From: Cranoglanis bouderius
Lineage: Eukaryota; Chordata; Actinopteri; Siluriformes; Cranoglanididae
DNA length: 64,000 bases
NCBI GenBank assembly: GCA_023630585.1
Contig: CM042551.1
Span: 18,959,001-19,023,000 of the forward strand
Reading direction: 5' to 3'
This document shows positions 62,470 to 64,000 of this stretch, piece after piece (the stretch's first letter is position 1; every line of letters starts with the position of its first letter). Below the pieces are notes generated by a model. The model was not told the DNA's origin and did not search any database. It was given only the letters and a program-made list of their open reading frames with translations. The position numbers and the translations under genes were made by a program.

Positions 62470-62765
62470 GCGTTCCATCCATCCATTTTCTGTGTCCCTT
62501 ATTCTGGGTAGGGTCGTGTGGGAGCCTGGAGCCTGTCCCAGGGTACTTGGGGATCAAGGCAGGGGACACGCTGGACAGGGTGCCAACTCATCACAGGGGA
62601 CAATCACACACACACACGACAATTCGGAAATGCCAATCATCCTACACCGCTTTGGACTGGGGGAGGAAACCGGAATACCCAGAGGAAACCGCAGGGAAAA
62701 CATGCAAGCTCCATGCACACAGGGCGGAGGCAAGCGTGCTAACCACTAAGCCACTGTGCCCCATC
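62470..62765 (+). repeat. Dispersed fish repeat (ggaggaaacc type)
   Basis: It runs from ccatccattttctgtgtcc through gggagcctggagcctgtccc and gggggaggaaaccgg to ctaaccactaagccactgtg, the full motif order of this family. Confidence 0.7.
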
Positions 62766-63761
62766 TGCAAGTTACTTCCTGCTAATGCAGGTAGCTAATG
62801 CTACCTACAATATTTCGAAAGCAATCTTAAACTTCGTTTACCTGCCATATTGCGGCATGGAAGTCTCCCAAGTTTGTTCTATCAGTGCAAGAACTAGAAA
62901 ACCAAAACAGGTGCCATGTCGTCTCCTGCCTGGAGAACCAAACGAATTTGCCTTCTTGTCTGGATTATGTTACAGGCTGCAGACCAAATTATAAACGGCA
63001 GATGTGATAGAACAATCAGCACCGTCTTAAATACCAGTCATTGCATCAAATGATAAATTGAAAAAAAAAAAATAAAACAACAACAACAAAAAAAAAAAAC
63101 ATAAAGAAATGTTTCATATTCCATTTTCTGATTTAGGGCTGTAAAAGAAAATACTCAAGTTACTGAAAAAAAATTGCAGTTCCAATTTGAGGAGTACATC
63201 CATCCACTGAATGTTCCTACACTCCTACCTCTGGGTGCTTTCTTGTCAAACTTCGGCATTATATCTTTCCTAGCACCATGCAGTGCCAGCTCAATAAAAT
63301 GAGAGAAGGAAAATAAAAAAAAAAGAGAGTATCATTCTTTATCTTTAGAGAGAGCGACACAGAGCATGCCGACTGTGAAATGGCTGTCCCAAGTCATTGA
63401 ACAGTTCACTGGCTCACAGTGAGGAGATGGATCTAGATATACAGCGTAATACTGGCTGGATCTCAAAACAGCCCTCAGATGGCCTTGGGCCAATGAGCAG
63501 CTTGTTTAAGCACAGCCAGTAAATCACTGTACACATCTTTAATCTCCGGAGAAGAGGTACTTTGCTACAATGTGCCAATCTGCCATAAACACCTGGCAGA
63601 TTGTGTTTATTTTTTTTATTTAATAAAATAAAAAGCAGGATAATGGTTTAAAGATATGCAGATTAACTTTGCATAATGTGCACTGACAAAGAGAGATACA
63701 AAAACAGAAACAGCATTTATGGGATTTATGTTTTTACAGTCGCAGTTTAGCAATAATCTTT
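62766..63761. other. Intronic sequence, no exon seen
   Basis: This is AT-rich with A runs near 63061-63100. No supported gene was found. Confidence 0.4.
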
Positions 63762-64000
63762 CAATTCAATTCAATTTTATTTATATAGCAATTTTAACCT
63801 AGAACATTGTCTCAAAGCAGTTTTACAGAAATCCAGATATAAATATTTGCATTGATAAATTTGTCCCTAATGAATAATCCAGAGGTGACGGTGGCGAGGA
63901 AAAACTCCCTGAGATGATACGTATGAGGAAGAAACCTTGAGAGGAACCAGACTCAAAAGGGAACCCATCCTCATCTGGGTGACAGCGGAGAGTGCGATTA
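63762..64000 (-). repeat. Retroposon with attgaattga tail, cut by window edge
   Basis: The inverted tail (tcaattcaattcaattttat) is followed by gtctcaaagcagttttacag and gagaggaaccagactcaaaa. These are the complements of the copy at 13078-13582. The element continues past the window. Confidence 0.65.

Overview
The window is nuclear DNA from a vertebrate, almost certainly a teleost fish and probably an otophysan such as a catfish. The basis is a recognisable heparan-sulfate 3-O-sulfotransferase exon with a proper splice acceptor, many fish-type Tc1/mariner copies, tRNA-headed SINEs, LTR-retrotransposon debris, and abundant long (TA)n, (CA)n/(GT)n and (GA)n microsatellites. The species assignment is inference. 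Nothing looks bacterial or viral.

Only one host coding segment can be supported: the terminal exon of a 3-O-sulfotransferase, best matched to hs3st4, on the minus strand at 43335-43989. No first exon was found upstream (44-64 kb). That side of the window is therefore best read as part of a long intron, and the 1-43 kb side as 3' flank. Long introns are typical of this gene.

The rest is a transposon landscape. From left to right: a cut-off Tc1-like end (1-506); a Tc1-like fragment ending in a palindromic junction (1896-2555); a damaged minus-strand Gypsy-like LTR element (3646-6439); a Tc1 fragment (6458-6632); a solo LTR with 5-bp duplications (8164-8888); dispersed retroposons (11.4, 13.1-13.6, 21.3, 24.6-25.3, 52.8-53.1, 62.5 and 63.8 kb); internally deleted Tc1-like elements (14.2, 35.5 and 54.6 kb); a second solo LTR (17220-17455); a nearly intact Tc1/mariner copy with DD35E spacing (26073-27644); several MITE-like elements; a hAT-like element inside a mariner-like element (40.66-42.25 kb); a Tc1 copy sitting inside (TA)n (48.7-50.4 kb); and a three-level nest at 56813-60303, in which a TTAA-flanked MITE was hit by a Tc1 element whose transposase gene was then split by a 1.4-kb foldback element.

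The most unusual item is the LTR element at 3.6-6.4 kb. Its Gag-like domain is followed, in one open frame, by a C6H2 zinc finger closely resembling the N-terminal finger of methionine aminopeptidase 1. After that comes a long tail built from coding minisatellites whose periods are all multiples of three. This looks like a retroelement that captured a host ribosome-associated zinc finger.
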